Below are positions 19,090-27,815 of a stretch of DNA of 56,845 nucleotides, piece by piece. The position numbers and the translations under genes are program-made. The DNA lies in contig NZ_NTGE01000054.1 in assembly GCF_002291145.1 (NCBI RefSeq), positions 1 through 56,845 on the forward strand, read 5' to 3'. The notes below the pieces were generated by a model that did no database searches, was not told the origin of the DNA, and saw nothing but the letters and a program-made list of their open reading frames with translations. This DNA comes from Streptomyces sp. SA15. GTDB lineage: Bacteria; Actinomycetota; Actinomycetes; Streptomycetales; Streptomycetaceae. Within the stretch, counting starts at the first letter, position 1, and the number at the start of each line of letters is the position of its first letter.

Positions 19090-20634
19090 TCAGGCCGCGA
19101 GCGGGCCGGTGCGCAGCGCGCCGCGGCGCAGCGCGGGGGAGGGGCGGTAGTGCCCGTCCCGGTGTTCGTCGTCGAGGTTCTCCAGCAGGGCGAGGACCGA
19201 GGGCAGCCCGATCCGCTCGCCCCAGGCGACCGGCCCCAGCGGGTAGTTGGTGCCCAGGCGCATGGCGGTGTCGACGTCGGGGGCGCTCGCCAGGCCGTCG
19301 GCCACCGCGTCCAGCGCGATGTTGACGAGCATGGCGACGGTGCGGAACACCAGCAGCCCCGGGATGTCGTCCACCGTGCTGACGTCCTTGCCCAGCAGCT
19401 GGAACAGGCCCACCGCGGCGTCCCGCGAGGCGTCAGACGCCCCGCCGCTCACCGCCAGGGCGGTACGGGAGGAGGTGGCGAAGTCCAGGCTCAGGTCGAA
19501 CAGGACGACCGGACGTTCCGTACGCCGGGCGTGCCGGTCGGCCGTACGCCCGTCGGTCAGACGCAGCAGCGTCCCGTCGGGCAGCTCGAACATCCCGTCC
19601 AGCGCGCTGCCGGCGGCGGCCGCCACCCGCTCGACGGGGATCCCGGCCGCGACGAGCACGTCCACGAGTCCTCCGGCGGGCCCGGCGTCACCGTGCAGAC
19701 GCACCAGACGCGGCGGCGGTACGGACACCGGGGCGCGGGTGTCGGGAGTGGGCCGGGCGGCGCCGGGCCCGTGGTCGTAGAACCCTCGGCCCGCCTTGCG
19801 CCCGAGGTACCCGGCCTCCACCAGCTTGCGCTGGACGAGGGAGGGGGCGAAGCGCGCGTCGTGGTGGAAGGCGCTCCACACCCCCCGGGTGACCGCTTCG
19901 TTGACGTCGTGGCCGATGAGGTCCATCAGCGCGCAGGGGCCCATGGCGAAGCCCCCCGAGCCCGTGAGGACCGCGTCGATGGTGGCCGGTGACGCCGCCC
20001 GCTGTTCCCGGGTGCGCAGCGCCTCCCCGTAGAAGGGGCGTGCCACCCGGTTGACGATGAATCCGGGCAGGTCGGCGGAGAGCACCGGGGTCTTTCCCCA
20101 GCGTTCCGCGGTCCTGTGCAGGAAACGGGTGGTGCGCTCGGCCGTGGTCGGCGCGGAGACCACTTCGACCAGCGCCATCAGGGGAGCCGGATTGAAGAAG
20201 TGCAGTCCCGCGAACCGGGCCGGGTTTTCCAGGCCGGCGGCGAGAGCGGTCACAGATAGGGAAGAAGTGTTGGTGGCGATAACGGCTTCCTCGCCCACAT
20301 GCTTCTCGATGTCCGCCAGAAGTGCGGACTTGGCCGCCATATCCTCGTGCACGGACTCTATGACGAGGCCGGCCGATGCCGCTTCCGGCAATTCTTCCGA
20401 GGTGGTCAGCCGGTCCAGGGCGGCGAGCGCTTCCTCTTTGCCCAGCCGTCCCTTGTCGACCAGCCGGAGGATGCGGCTCTCGATTTCCTCCCGGCCTCGG
20501 CGGGAGCTCTCCGCGCGGCGGGTCAGCAGGAGCACCCGGTGGCCGGCGAGGAGCGCGACCTGGGATATCCCGGTTCCCATGGCGCCGGCTCCGACGACGG
20601 CCACAAGATCGTCCGGTTGCTTGTACAACTTCAC
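19090..20634 (-). CDS. 3-hydroxyacyl-CoA (3-hydroxybutyryl-CoA) dehydrogenase
   Basis: 514 aa from GTG 20634, placed by AGGAA five to six bases upstream. NAD-binding domain with VAVVGAGAMGTGISQVALLAGHRVLLLTRR, followed by IATNTSSLSVTALAAGLENPARFAGLHFFNPAPLM (catalytic His in the GLHFFNP motif) and the first C-terminal helical domain (FIVNRVARPFYGEAL, GPCALMDLIGHDVN, KAGRGFYDHG). A second helical domain follows (VFRTVAMLVNIALDAVADGLAS, LGTNYPLGPVAWG). The size is that of the PaaH/PaaC type with duplicated C-domain. It oxidises 3-hydroxyacyl-CoA or reduces 3-oxoacyl-CoA, consistent with making or trimming an acyl precursor for the adjacent synthases. First gene of the operon; the promoter must lie in 20635-20760. 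Confidence 0.9.
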   Translation of the reverse strand: MKLYKQPDDLVAVVGAGAMGTGISQVALLAGHRVLLLTRRAESSRRGREEIESRILRLVDKGRLGKEEALAALDRLTTSEELPEAASAGLVIESVHEDMAAKSALLADIEKHVGEEAVIATNTSSLSVTALAAGLENPARFAGLHFFNPAPLMALVEVVSAPTTAERTTRFLHRTAERWGKTPVLSADLPGFIVNRVARPFYGEALRTREQRAASPATIDAVLTGSGGFAMGPCALMDLIGHDVNEAVTRGVWSAFHHDARFAPSLVQRKLVEAGYLGRKAGRGFYDHGPGAARPTPDTRAPVSVPPPRLVRLHGDAGPAGGLVDVLVAAGIPVERVAAAAGSALDGMFELPDGTLLRLTDGRTADRHARRTERPVVLFDLSLDFATSSRTALAVSGGASDASRDAAVGLFQLLGKDVSTVDDIPGLLVFRTVAMLVNIALDAVADGLASAPDVDTAMRLGTNYPLGPVAWGERIGLPSVLALLENLDDEHRDGHYRPSPALRRGALRTGPLAA

Positions 20635-21256
20635 AGGATTCCTCGGGGAATAGGCTTTTATGCTGTGGCGTCCGACCTTCTGTGGCAGCACCTTCAGTCA
20701 ACGTAATGCACCCGCTCGGCCATGGCCGGGGTGTGCAACATGCCGTTCATGGAAGGTTCATAGGGGGCTGTGAGCAGGGGGTCCATGAGGCATTGTCGAT
20801 TTCCTTACGCCGGGGTGGGGATCGCCCATCGGTCGGCCGTGGAGGCTGATCGCACAGGAAACTATGCGATGCCTCGGGCGGGGCGCAAGGATGATCTCCG
20901 CGAGCAGTGAGAGAAAAGGCAATGCCGAACGGCGTCTTCGGCAGAAAAACCGGTTAGGGGGCCGGTATTTTCCATGGCGTTTTCTTTTCGGTGGAATGGC
21001 GGTGGGGCGGCCGTCCGGAGGGGCCTTTCCTTGGGCGGCGCGATCGGCCGGCCGCGAGGCGGCGCGCCGCCGGTGACCGGATTTCCACGGTCCGCGGGGC
21101 CCGTCGGGATGCCCGGGAACAGCCCGGAGTGTTCTGCCGCACATCGGGCTCGTGGAGTCACGGGATTCGTGCCCGGCGCGTCGTTCACGTGCCGGGTGCT
21201 CCGGCCGGCCTCGTGGCTTTCCGTACGCGTGTGTCAGGACAGATTCGACCGGGCTT
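20635..21256. promoter_or_regulatory. upstream region of the biosynthetic operon
   Basis: About 620 bases with no supported gene before the Tn554-like element. The first 100 bases on the minus strand must hold the promoter of the leftward operon. A 10-bp palindrome GGCCATGGCC is centred near 20723, inside an imperfect larger repeat (TGCACCC … GGGTGTGCA), and is a candidate operator. No regulator gene accompanies the cluster. Confidence 0.35.
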
Positions 21257-21384
21257 GTGTGCGACATCCCGTGAGTTCTCCTGAGCCCCGCAGAGTCACC
21301 AACCTCGTGGCCAGGGGGTTCGCCCTCTCAATAGTGACTCTTCGCGCCCTGACGTAACTTCGGGATTCCTGAAGCGTTCTCACT

Positions 21385-22506
21385 GTGTCTGACCGGTCGA
21401 CGGTCAGGGTGAAGGTGAGGGGGCTCGGGTTGGCGCTGGCTGTCGTACGGGACCTGCGCGATGTCCGGCCGCCGGCCACGGCGGAGGAGCTGGAGCAGTT
21501 CGAGACCGATGTGCTGGCGGGGTTCGTGCTGGCGCGGGCTTCGGCGGGGCTGGCGGACGGCACGATCCGCGGGGACGTCGGGCACCTGGAGCAGATACGG
21601 TCCTGGTTCGGCCGGCCGCTGTGGGAGATGGAGCCGCCTGACGCCGACGCGTACTTCGGGAAGGTGCTGCGGGCTTCGCCGAGCGGCACCCGGCTGGGGC
21701 GCTCTCAGGCTCTGACTACGTACTTCCTGTTCCTGGAGCTGCGGCACAAGGTCGAGATCCACCGGATGACCGGTCGGGTGATCGAGTGCCCGATCGACGA
21801 GATGAACCGGCCGCGCGGCGCGAAGGACGCGGCACTGCGGATTCCGCCGTCCGGGCCGGAGGTCAAAACGCTGTTCGCCGGTTGGGGCGGCGAGCTGGCG
21901 ACCTGCCGGAAGTTCGCCCCGACCGCCCGGAACTACACCGCCTCCAAGCTGATGTCCCAGGTCGGGCTGCGGGTCAGCGAGGCGTGCAAGCTCGATCTGG
22001 CGGACATCAAGTGGGACCTGGGCCGCTTCGGCAAGCTCCACGTCCGCCACGGCAAGGGCGCCCGGGGCTCGGGTCCGCGCGAGCGGATGGTCCCCCTGAT
22101 CAACGGCGCCGACCGCACGCTCCGATGGTTCATCGAGGACGTCTGGGGCCAGTTCGACGACGACCACACCCGCCCCGGCGCCCCGCTGTTCCCCTCCGAA
22201 CGCAGATGCTCCGACGGCTCCTCGGGCCGGGTCGGCGACGATGCCCTGCGCGGCGGCCTCAAGGCCGCGGCCACGGCACATCTGCCGGGCTGGGGCGACA
22301 AGCTCACCCCGCACGTCCTGCGGCACTTCTGCGCGTCCGAGCTCTACCTCGGTGGACTCGACCTGATCGCGATCCAGGAAGTCCTCGGACATTCCTGGAT
22401 CGCCACGACCATGCGATACGTCCATGTCCAGCAGACCCGGGTCGAGGACGCCTGGGCAGCCGGGCAGCAGCGGGCCGCGAAGCGGCTGGAAGGACTTCTG
22501 CGATGA
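21385..22506 (+). CDS. tyrosine recombinase (TnpA/XerC-like), left copy
   Basis: 373 aa from GTG 21385; a TTG at 21430 with GAGGGGG upstream is an equally good start and is the one conserved in the right copy. The N-terminal SAM-like core-binding domain (LADGTIRGDVGHLEQIRSWFGRPLW) precedes a catalytic domain with Arg in VGLRVSEACKLDLAD, HVLRHFCASELY, GHSWIATT and the nucleophile Tyr in MRYVHVQQTR. All catalytic residues are present. Its stop overlaps the next ATG (ATGA). It should cut and join the transposon ends. Confidence 0.88.
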   Translation: MSDRSTVRVKVRGLGLALAVVRDLRDVRPPATAEELEQFETDVLAGFVLARASAGLADGTIRGDVGHLEQIRSWFGRPLWEMEPPDADAYFGKVLRASPSGTRLGRSQALTTYFLFLELRHKVEIHRMTGRVIECPIDEMNRPRGAKDAALRIPPSGPEVKTLFAGWGGELATCRKFAPTARNYTASKLMSQVGLRVSEACKLDLADIKWDLGRFGKLHVRHGKGARGSGPRERMVPLINGADRTLRWFIEDVWGQFDDDHTRPGAPLFPSERRCSDGSSGRVGDDALRGGLKAAATAHLPGWGDKLTPHVLRHFCASELYLGGLDLIAIQEVLGHSWIATTMRYVHVQQTRVEDAWAAGQQRAAKRLEGLLR

Positions 22507-22832
22507 AGTGGAACCTGCGGCTGACCGCCGCGAACAAGGGGATCTGGAAAGCCTCCGAGCTCCAGCGGAGCCTGGCCGAGCACGGCCTGGTCATCTCGGC
22601 CGGGAAGATGTCCGGGCTGTGGTCCGGCCAGCCGGTCTCCCTCAAGCTGGAGGACCTGGACGTCATCTGCGTCGTCCTCGGCTGCGAGATCGGCGACCTC
22701 CTCATTCCCGAGCCGGAGAAGGTGCACCGCCCCGGCCAGGAGGAGACGGTCCGGGCCGCTGTCGGCTCGGGGACCGCCGCGCCGAAGGTGATCCCCAAGC
22801 GCCGGGACGGCCGGTCGCTGCCGCCGGAGTGA
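22503..22832 (+). CDS. small Cro/C1-type HTH protein of the recombinase module, left copy
   Basis: 109 aa. Starts at ATG 22503, overlapping the recombinase stop. XRE-like HTH in the first 70 residues (WKASELQRSLAEHGLVISAGKMSGLWSGQPVSLKLEDLDVICVVLGCEIGDLLIPEPEK), where the LEDLD…LGCEIGDLL end is typical of Cro/C1 folds. The first 75 residues are almost identical to the right copy at 27812-28138; the C-terminal tails differ. It probably assists or regulates transposition. Four bases separate its stop from the next GTG. Confidence 0.8.
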   Translation: MKWNLRLTAANKGIWKASELQRSLAEHGLVISAGKMSGLWSGQPVSLKLEDLDVICVVLGCEIGDLLIPEPEKVHRPGQEETVRAAVGSGTAAPKVIPKRRDGRSLPPE

Positions 22833-22836
22833 GCTG

Positions 22837-24489
22837 GTGGCACGCTTCCCGAAGGGCTACGTCAAGCCGACCAGTTCCTGCCCGGGCTGCCTGGCCTGGG
22901 GCGACTTCCGCGGACGGCTCTGCCACACCTGCTACATGTTCGGCCGGGGGCACGACGCGGCGGAATGCGCCGGCTGCCGTCGCGTCCAGCCGTTGAAGTG
23001 GGACTACTGCCGTTTGTGCTGGTGCCAGGCCCGCCTCGGCGCGAAGACAGTCGACGGCCAGCTGGCGGAAGGGGCAGACGTGCGGGAGAGGCTCGCCGCC
23101 GTCCGGCACCAACAGCTGTTCTTCGTCGGGATTGCGGCGGCGGCCGGGGACGGGGCGTCGGACGCGCACTACCGCAGAAGACCGACGCCTCCAGCCCGAC
23201 GGAAGGGAGGACGGCGTGGCCCCCCGCGCAAACCGCCTCCCGCGCCGGCTTGGCGTCCGGACCTCGGCTGGCGGCAGCCGCCGCTGTTCGAGCAGATCCC
23301 CCGGCACTTCGGTCGGCTCGACCCGGCCGACGCCGACCTGGCCAGCCCGTGGCTGGCCTGGGCGAAGTACCTCGCCCACCGGCTCGCCGAGTCCCGCGGA
23401 TGGGGACGCAACATCCGCTTCGCGGTCAACCGGGGCCTGGCCATCGTCCTCACCGGTCACGTCGAAGGTGACGTCATCTGGCACACGGAGATCTTCTCCC
23501 CGCTACGGGCCCTGGACCTGCCCGTCGGCCACATCATCACGGTGCTGGAGGAGATGGGGATCTTCGAGGACGACAGCGAGCCGTCCTTCGAGCACTGGCT
23601 CGTCGGACGCCTGGAAGGGCTCGCACCCGGCATCCGTTCGGAAGCCGAGCGCTGGACCCGAGTCCTGCGCGACGGCGGCCCCCGCAGTCTCCCGCGCAGG
23701 GAGGGCACGGTCTGGCTCTCCCTCAACCAGGTCCGTCCGGCCCTGTTGGAGTGGTCGAACCGCTACGACCACCTGCGGGAGGTGACTCGCGACGGCGTCC
23801 TCGCCCACGTCAAGACGCTGCACGGTCATCAGCGACGTGACCAGCTCGTCGCCCTGCGGTCTCTGTTCACCTGGGCCAAACGGCAGGGGTTGATCTTCCG
23901 CAACCCCACCAGCCGGATCAAGGTCGGGCAGAACGAGTACGCCGTGCTGCAACCTCTCCTCCCTGAGCATGTCGAGCGCTCCGTCGCGACTGCGTTGACG
24001 CCGGCGGCGCGGCTCGTCCTCGCCCTCGCGGCGGTCCACGCCGCCCGGGTCGCCCAGATCGCCGCCCTCGTGCTCGACGACGTCGATCTCGGCAACCGCC
24101 GACTGACCATCGCCGGACGCGCCCGGCCTCTCGACGACCTCACCCTGAAGCTCCTGACGGACTGGCTGGACCACCGGCGACGCCGGTGGCCGAGCACCGC
24201 GAACCTCCACCTGCTGATCAACAACCAGACCGCCAACACGACCGGCCGGGCCAGCAACCACTGGATCAGTGCTCCGATGCGAGGACAGGACGCCACCTTG
24301 GAGCGGCTTCGCGTTGACCGGCAACTCGACGAAGCCCTGACCCACGGGCCTGACCCACTCCATCTCGCGGAGGTCTTCGGGCTCGACGAGAAGACCGCGA
24401 TGCGCTACGCGGACTCCGCACGAGCCCTGCTGGAACAGGCCGCCGAGTCGGGGTTCAGCCGAGATACGCGGCAAGGGGGCAATGAGTAG
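22837..24489 (+). CDS. zinc-finger, recombinase-like protein (TnpB-position), left copy
   Basis: 550 aa from GTG 22837. The N-terminus carries three Cys-rich knuckles (CPGCLAWGDFRGRLCHTC, CAGCRRVQ, CRLCWCQ), then a linker and a phage-integrase-like core (VTRDGVLAHVKTLHGHQRRDQLVALRSLFTWAKRQGLIFRNPTSRI). In the catalytic region an Arg sits in HAARVAQIAALVLDDVDL and a Tyr in EKTAMRYADSARALLEQ, but the usual HxxR box is degenerate (ERLRVDRQ). It may thus be a partner subunit rather than an active recombinase. A homologue is encoded at 26238-27815. Confidence 0.75.
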   Translation: MARFPKGYVKPTSSCPGCLAWGDFRGRLCHTCYMFGRGHDAAECAGCRRVQPLKWDYCRLCWCQARLGAKTVDGQLAEGADVRERLAAVRHQQLFFVGIAAAAGDGASDAHYRRRPTPPARRKGGRRGPPRKPPPAPAWRPDLGWRQPPLFEQIPRHFGRLDPADADLASPWLAWAKYLAHRLAESRGWGRNIRFAVNRGLAIVLTGHVEGDVIWHTEIFSPLRALDLPVGHIITVLEEMGIFEDDSEPSFEHWLVGRLEGLAPGIRSEAERWTRVLRDGGPRSLPRREGTVWLSLNQVRPALLEWSNRYDHLREVTRDGVLAHVKTLHGHQRRDQLVALRSLFTWAKRQGLIFRNPTSRIKVGQNEYAVLQPLLPEHVERSVATALTPAARLVLALAAVHAARVAQIAALVLDDVDLGNRRLTIAGRARPLDDLTLKLLTDWLDHRRRRWPSTANLHLLINNQTANTTGRASNHWISAPMRGQDATLERLRVDRQLDEALTHGPDPLHLAEVFGLDEKTAMRYADSARALLEQAAESGFSRDTRQGGNE

Positions 24490-24755
24490 ATCCTGATGCG
24501 GCTTTACGCGTGGTCAGCACAGTGACGCCGCAGTAAATGCGTACATCTCGCCCTGGAAGCCGGAACGGTCCGCCGCAGGTCGCGACGATCACGGCCAGGG
24601 CTCCATCGCAGTAAATCCGGTATTACTGCGGTAGTTGGGAATACGTCTCCGCGACCGCACAACTGTCCGAATGCGGGTCTGCTGTGAGGGCTTGAGGGGA
24701 GGAGACTGTCAGTGCGCGACGCCGACCAGGCCTGGCACCAGCATGTTTGCCTGGG
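24490..24755. repeat. short intergenic region with CGCAGTAAAT repeats
   Basis: CGCAGTAAAT occurs near 24530 and again near 24607, the second followed by TATTACTGC, so GCAGTAA pairs with TTACTGC as a small hairpin. The stretch is AT-richer than its surroundings and lies after the last gene of the left recombinase module. It is a candidate inner end of the transposon. No gene. Confidence 0.4.
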
Positions 24756-25493
24756 TCATGCCCCCAGGTCCTCCGTCACGGGCAGGCACTCGGCGAGCAG
24801 GTCGACGACGTCGCGCCAGGCTCGCTGCGCGTGCTGTGGGTGGTAGCCGACGCCGGGGACCGTGGGGTGGTCGACCGGCGGGTGGTGGAAGGCGTGCAAG
24901 GCTCCGCCGTAGACCGCGAGGCGCCAGTCGACGCCCGCGGCCTGCATCTCAGCGGTAAACGCGTTCCGTTGCGCGGGCGGCATGATCGGGTCTTCCGACC
25001 CGACTCCGGCCCACACCGGGCAGCGAATGCGCGCCGCCTCGCCCGGTCGGCCCGTGGTAGTTGCGTTGACTGTCCCGATCGCGCGCAGGTTGACGCCGCC
25101 GCGCCCGAGTTCCAGCCCGACGGCGCCCCCGGTTCCGTAGCCGACGGTGGCGATCCGGTCGGGGTCGGTCCGGGGCTCGGTGCGCAACACGTCGAGCGCC
25201 GCATGGCCGATCCCCCGCATCCGCTCGGGATCAGCGAGCAGTGGCATGCAACGGGCCAGCATCTCCTCGGGGTCACCCAAATAGCGCCCGCCATGAAGGT
25301 CGAAGGCCAGCGCTACATATCCCAGCCCGGCGAGAGCATCGGCCCGGCGGCGCTCGACGTCGCTGAGCCCCATGCCCTCTGGTCCGAGCAGCACCGCGGG
25401 CCGGCGGTCGACACCGGCCGGGAGCGCGAGGTGCCCGATCATCGTCAAACCGTCGGCCGGGTACTCGACCGTACGCGTCGTAATCTTCGTCAT
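24756..25493 (-). CDS. dienelactone hydrolase-family protein lacking the usual nucleophile
   Basis: 245 aa. Alpha/beta-hydrolase fold of the DLH type (GHLALPAGVDRRPAVLLGPEGMGLSDVERRRADALAGLGYVALAFDLHGG, VWAGVGSEDPIMPPAQRNAF, YGGALHAFHHP). The nucleophile elbow, normally GYCFGG, reads VGYGTGGAVGLELG, so Cys is replaced by Gly. Asp (GSEDP) and His (LHAFHH) remain. From memory, related Streptomyces proteins also carry GYGTGG, so this may be a non-hydrolytic or differently catalysing branch. The ATG at 25493 overlaps the stop of the SnoaL gene (ATGA), so the two are co-translated. Confidence 0.8.
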   Translation of the reverse strand: MTKITTRTVEYPADGLTMIGHLALPAGVDRRPAVLLGPEGMGLSDVERRRADALAGLGYVALAFDLHGGRYLGDPEEMLARCMPLLADPERMRGIGHAALDVLRTEPRTDPDRIATVGYGTGGAVGLELGRGGVNLRAIGTVNATTTGRPGEAARIRCPVWAGVGSEDPIMPPAQRNAFTAEMQAAGVDWRLAVYGGALHAFHHPPVDHPTVPGVGYHPQHAQRAWRDVVDLLAECLPVTEDLGA

Positions 25494-26143
25494 GAGACTG
25501 GACTGTAGTGATCGTCGAGCCCGGTCCGGCCGGTGTTCTGCCGCTGGCAGAACAGCACGGGTGTCCCTCTGAAATACGGGGCGGGCCCGGCGCTCAGGGC
25601 TTCAAGATCATCCCGTTGCCCCTTCTGGCGCGTATCTCGGTCACACCCCGAGTCCGGCCCAGCGGGTTGACCTTTGGGGTGGCTGAGACGCACCGTCTCT
25701 CCGCCGAATGGTAGGAGCGTGACCCGGTTGGCTAGGAACCAGGTGTCCTCGACCTTCCGGAACGTGTCCTCGTAGTGGCCCACGTTCGCGGGGAGCGTCG
25801 GGGGCACCATGCCGTCGGTATAGCCGTCGACCCGGTAAGTGGCGAAGTAAGAGGTGGCGGTGGCCGCCGACGCAGAATTCACCGTGACCAAGATGTTCGT
25901 CGACATGCGCCGTGACAGCCGGTCCTTGGGTCGCGAACCGAAGTAGCTGCGGAGCGCCTCACGCCCCTCCACCCTGCGGTCGCCGTGAGGCCACTCCCAC
26001 ACCCCGTCAGGCGTGAAGAGGTCCGCGACGCTGCCCGGATCTCCCAGGTCAAGGCGGCGCACGAACTCGACGATCAGACGCTCGCAAGCTCGCTCGGCCA
26101 AGAGACGTTCGATTGGGTCAAGGGCTTTAGTCGACATCGTCAA
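25490..26143 (-). CDS. SnoaL-like (NTF2-fold) protein
   Basis: 217 aa. The first 140 residues are a typical SnoaL/NTF2-like cone (IERLLAERACERLIVEFVRRLDLGDPGSVADLFTPDGVWEWPHG, ILVTVNSASAATATSYFATY, YEDTFRKVEDTWFLANRVTLLPFGG). The last 70 residues (…GPDSGCDRDTRQKGQRDDLEAL…) are a low-homology tail that could be an extension created by a frameshift, although it ends in a coupled ATGA with the hydrolase gene. NTF2-fold enzymes act as cyclases, isomerases or dehydratases, or just bind ligands; no catalytic residue can be assigned. Passenger between inverted transposon modules. Confidence 0.7.
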   Translation of the reverse strand: MTMSTKALDPIERLLAERACERLIVEFVRRLDLGDPGSVADLFTPDGVWEWPHGDRRVEGREALRSYFGSRPKDRLSRRMSTNILVTVNSASAATATSYFATYRVDGYTDGMVPPTLPANVGHYEDTFRKVEDTWFLANRVTLLPFGGETVRLSHPKGQPAGPDSGCDRDTRQKGQRDDLEALSAGPAPYFRGTPVLFCQRQNTGRTGLDDHYSPVS

Positions 26144-26237
26144 TTGCTACCAGCCCTGTATGGGGCATCGCGATGGCTTTTTGCTGCCGATCCCCTCGGT
26201 TTGTGGACGCGACGCCATCTTCGACGTGACACGACAG

Positions 26238-27815
26238 TCAGAGCCCGCTCTCGACGGGTCGCTCCAGGAGTTGGCGGGCAGAGTTCGCGTAGCGCATCGC
26301 GGTCTTCTCGTCCAGGCCGAAGACCTCGGCGAGGTGGAGCGGGTCAGGGCCATGGGCGAGGGCTTCTTCGAGCTGCCGGTCGACGCGGAGCTGTTCCAGC
26401 GTGGCGCCCTGGCCGCGAAGCGGTGCGGTCAGGGAGACCGCGCTGACCGGGCCGGTGCCCAAGGCGGTGAACTTGTTGATCAACAGGTGTGGGTTGGCGG
26501 TGTCGGGCCAGCGGCGGCGCCGGTGGTCCAGCCATTCGCGGGCGACGTGCAGCGTCAGTTCGTCCATGGGACGGACCCGGCCGTTGATCACGAGCTTGCG
26601 GTTGCCGATGTCGAGGTCGTCGAGTTGGAGGCGCCGGATCGCACCGGATCGCGCGGCGTGCACCGCGGCGAGTGCGAGGACCAGGCGGTCCGCCGGCTTG
26701 GCGACCGCGGCAACGGAGTTGTTGACGTGCTCGGGCTCCAGGGGTTGGAGGATGCCGTATTCGTGCTGGCCGACGCGGATGCGGCTGGTCGGATTCTTGA
26801 AGATGGTGCCGCTCTTCTTCGCCCGGCCGAACAGCGACCGCAGCACGATGAGCGTGTGCCGTCGCTGGCTGCCGTGGAGGGTATCGAGCTCGGTGAGGAC
26901 GTCGTCGCGAGTCACCTCGCGCAGGTGGTCGTGCTGGGCTGACCACTCCAGCAGGACGGGGCGGATCCGGTTCAGGTAGTTCCAGACCGTATTCTCGTCC
27001 CGGGGCTGGGACCGAGGGCCACCGTCGTGCAGGAGCCGGGCCCAGTGCTCCACGTCGCGGCGGATTCCGGGGGCGATGCCGTCGAGCTTGCGCTCCAGCC
27101 ACTGTTCGAAAGACGGCGTCCGGTCGTCTTGGAAGACGCCGATGCGGTCGAGTACTTCCACTGTGTGTTCGACGCTGAGCCCGCGGGATCGCAGGGCTGG
27201 GAAAATCTCGGAGTGCCGCACGATTTCGCCGTTGACATGGCCGGACAGCACGATGACCAGGGCTCGGCCGACGTCGAGGCGGACATGGCGGGGCCAGCCG
27301 TGAGCTTCGCCGAGACTATGTGCGGTATGCCGGGCCCAGGCCAGCCACGGGTTGTCGAGCCGGGCATGTTCCTGGCGATTGAACCGGGTGAAATCTCGGC
27401 GGACCTCGAACAGCCGCGGCTGGAGCCAGCCGGGGACCGGCCGGTAGGCGGGGGCCGGGTCGGGGTGGCGCGGGCGCCCCCGGCGTCGCCCCTGCTTGCC
27501 TCTGGGAGGGCCGGGCTGACGCGGTCGGTGGAGGTTGGTGAAGAACAGTTGATGATGCTGCACCTTCTCCAAGTAGGGCTCCAGTACGGTGACTTGGCCC
27601 TTGGCGTCCTGGCTTGCCTGATGCCAGCACAGACGGCAGTACCCCTTCTTCAACCGCACTGTTCGCCGGCAGCCGCTGCACTCGGCGGGCTTCTCGTTGC
27701 GGCGGAAGCTCTCGCATGCGCCGCAGGCGCGGCCGGGCAGCACGCCCCAGCCGAAGCAGGTCGGGCAACTGGCTGGCGGTTTGCACTTGCCCGCTGGCAG
27801 AACGTAGGCCATCAC
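26238..27815 (-). CDS. zinc-finger, recombinase-like protein, right copy
   Basis: 525 aa, homologous over its length to the protein at 22837-24489. N-terminal zinc knuckles (CPTCFGWGVLPGRACGAC, CSGCRRTV, CRLCWHQ), then VTRDDVLTELDTLHGSQRRHTLIVLRSLFGRAKKSGTIFKNPTSRIRVGQHEYGILQPL, and the degenerate recombinase region LERLRV-equivalent LEQLRVDRQLEEALAHGPDPLHLAEVFGLDEKTAMRYANSAR. Divergence from the left copy is moderate, so the two modules are not a recent duplication. Its ATG overlaps the stop of the HTH gene. Confidence 0.75.
   Translation of the reverse strand: MMAYVLPAGKCKPPASCPTCFGWGVLPGRACGACESFRRNEKPAECSGCRRTVRLKKGYCRLCWHQASQDAKGQVTVLEPYLEKVQHHQLFFTNLHRPRQPGPPRGKQGRRRGRPRHPDPAPAYRPVPGWLQPRLFEVRRDFTRFNRQEHARLDNPWLAWARHTAHSLGEAHGWPRHVRLDVGRALVIVLSGHVNGEIVRHSEIFPALRSRGLSVEHTVEVLDRIGVFQDDRTPSFEQWLERKLDGIAPGIRRDVEHWARLLHDGGPRSQPRDENTVWNYLNRIRPVLLEWSAQHDHLREVTRDDVLTELDTLHGSQRRHTLIVLRSLFGRAKKSGTIFKNPTSRIRVGQHEYGILQPLEPEHVNNSVAAVAKPADRLVLALAAVHAARSGAIRRLQLDDLDIGNRKLVINGRVRPMDELTLHVAREWLDHRRRRWPDTANPHLLINKFTALGTGPVSAVSLTAPLRGQGATLEQLRVDRQLEEALAHGPDPLHLAEVFGLDEKTAMRYANSARQLLERPVESGL

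Larger units (their letters stand above)
21257..24489 (+). mobile_element. Tn554-like recombinase module, left copy
   Basis: Three consecutive genes (tyrosine recombinase, small HTH protein, zinc-finger recombinase-like protein) are preceded by a 5' terminal region. That region recurs in inverted orientation at 29268-29387. Both copies share GTGTGCGACATCCCGTGAG, a CTCGTGGCCAGGGGGTTC block and GACGTAACTTCGGGATTC before the first gene. Gene number, order and overlapping starts resemble tnpABC of Tn554-type transposons. The outer end is taken as 21257, where similarity to the right copy begins. The inner end is not defined. Confidence 0.7.

Noticed and set aside
25490..25720. Treating the SnoaL tail as a separate gene
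   Set aside because: The tail is in one frame with the domain and ends in an ATGA overlap with the hydrolase, so it was kept as part of the same coding sequence.
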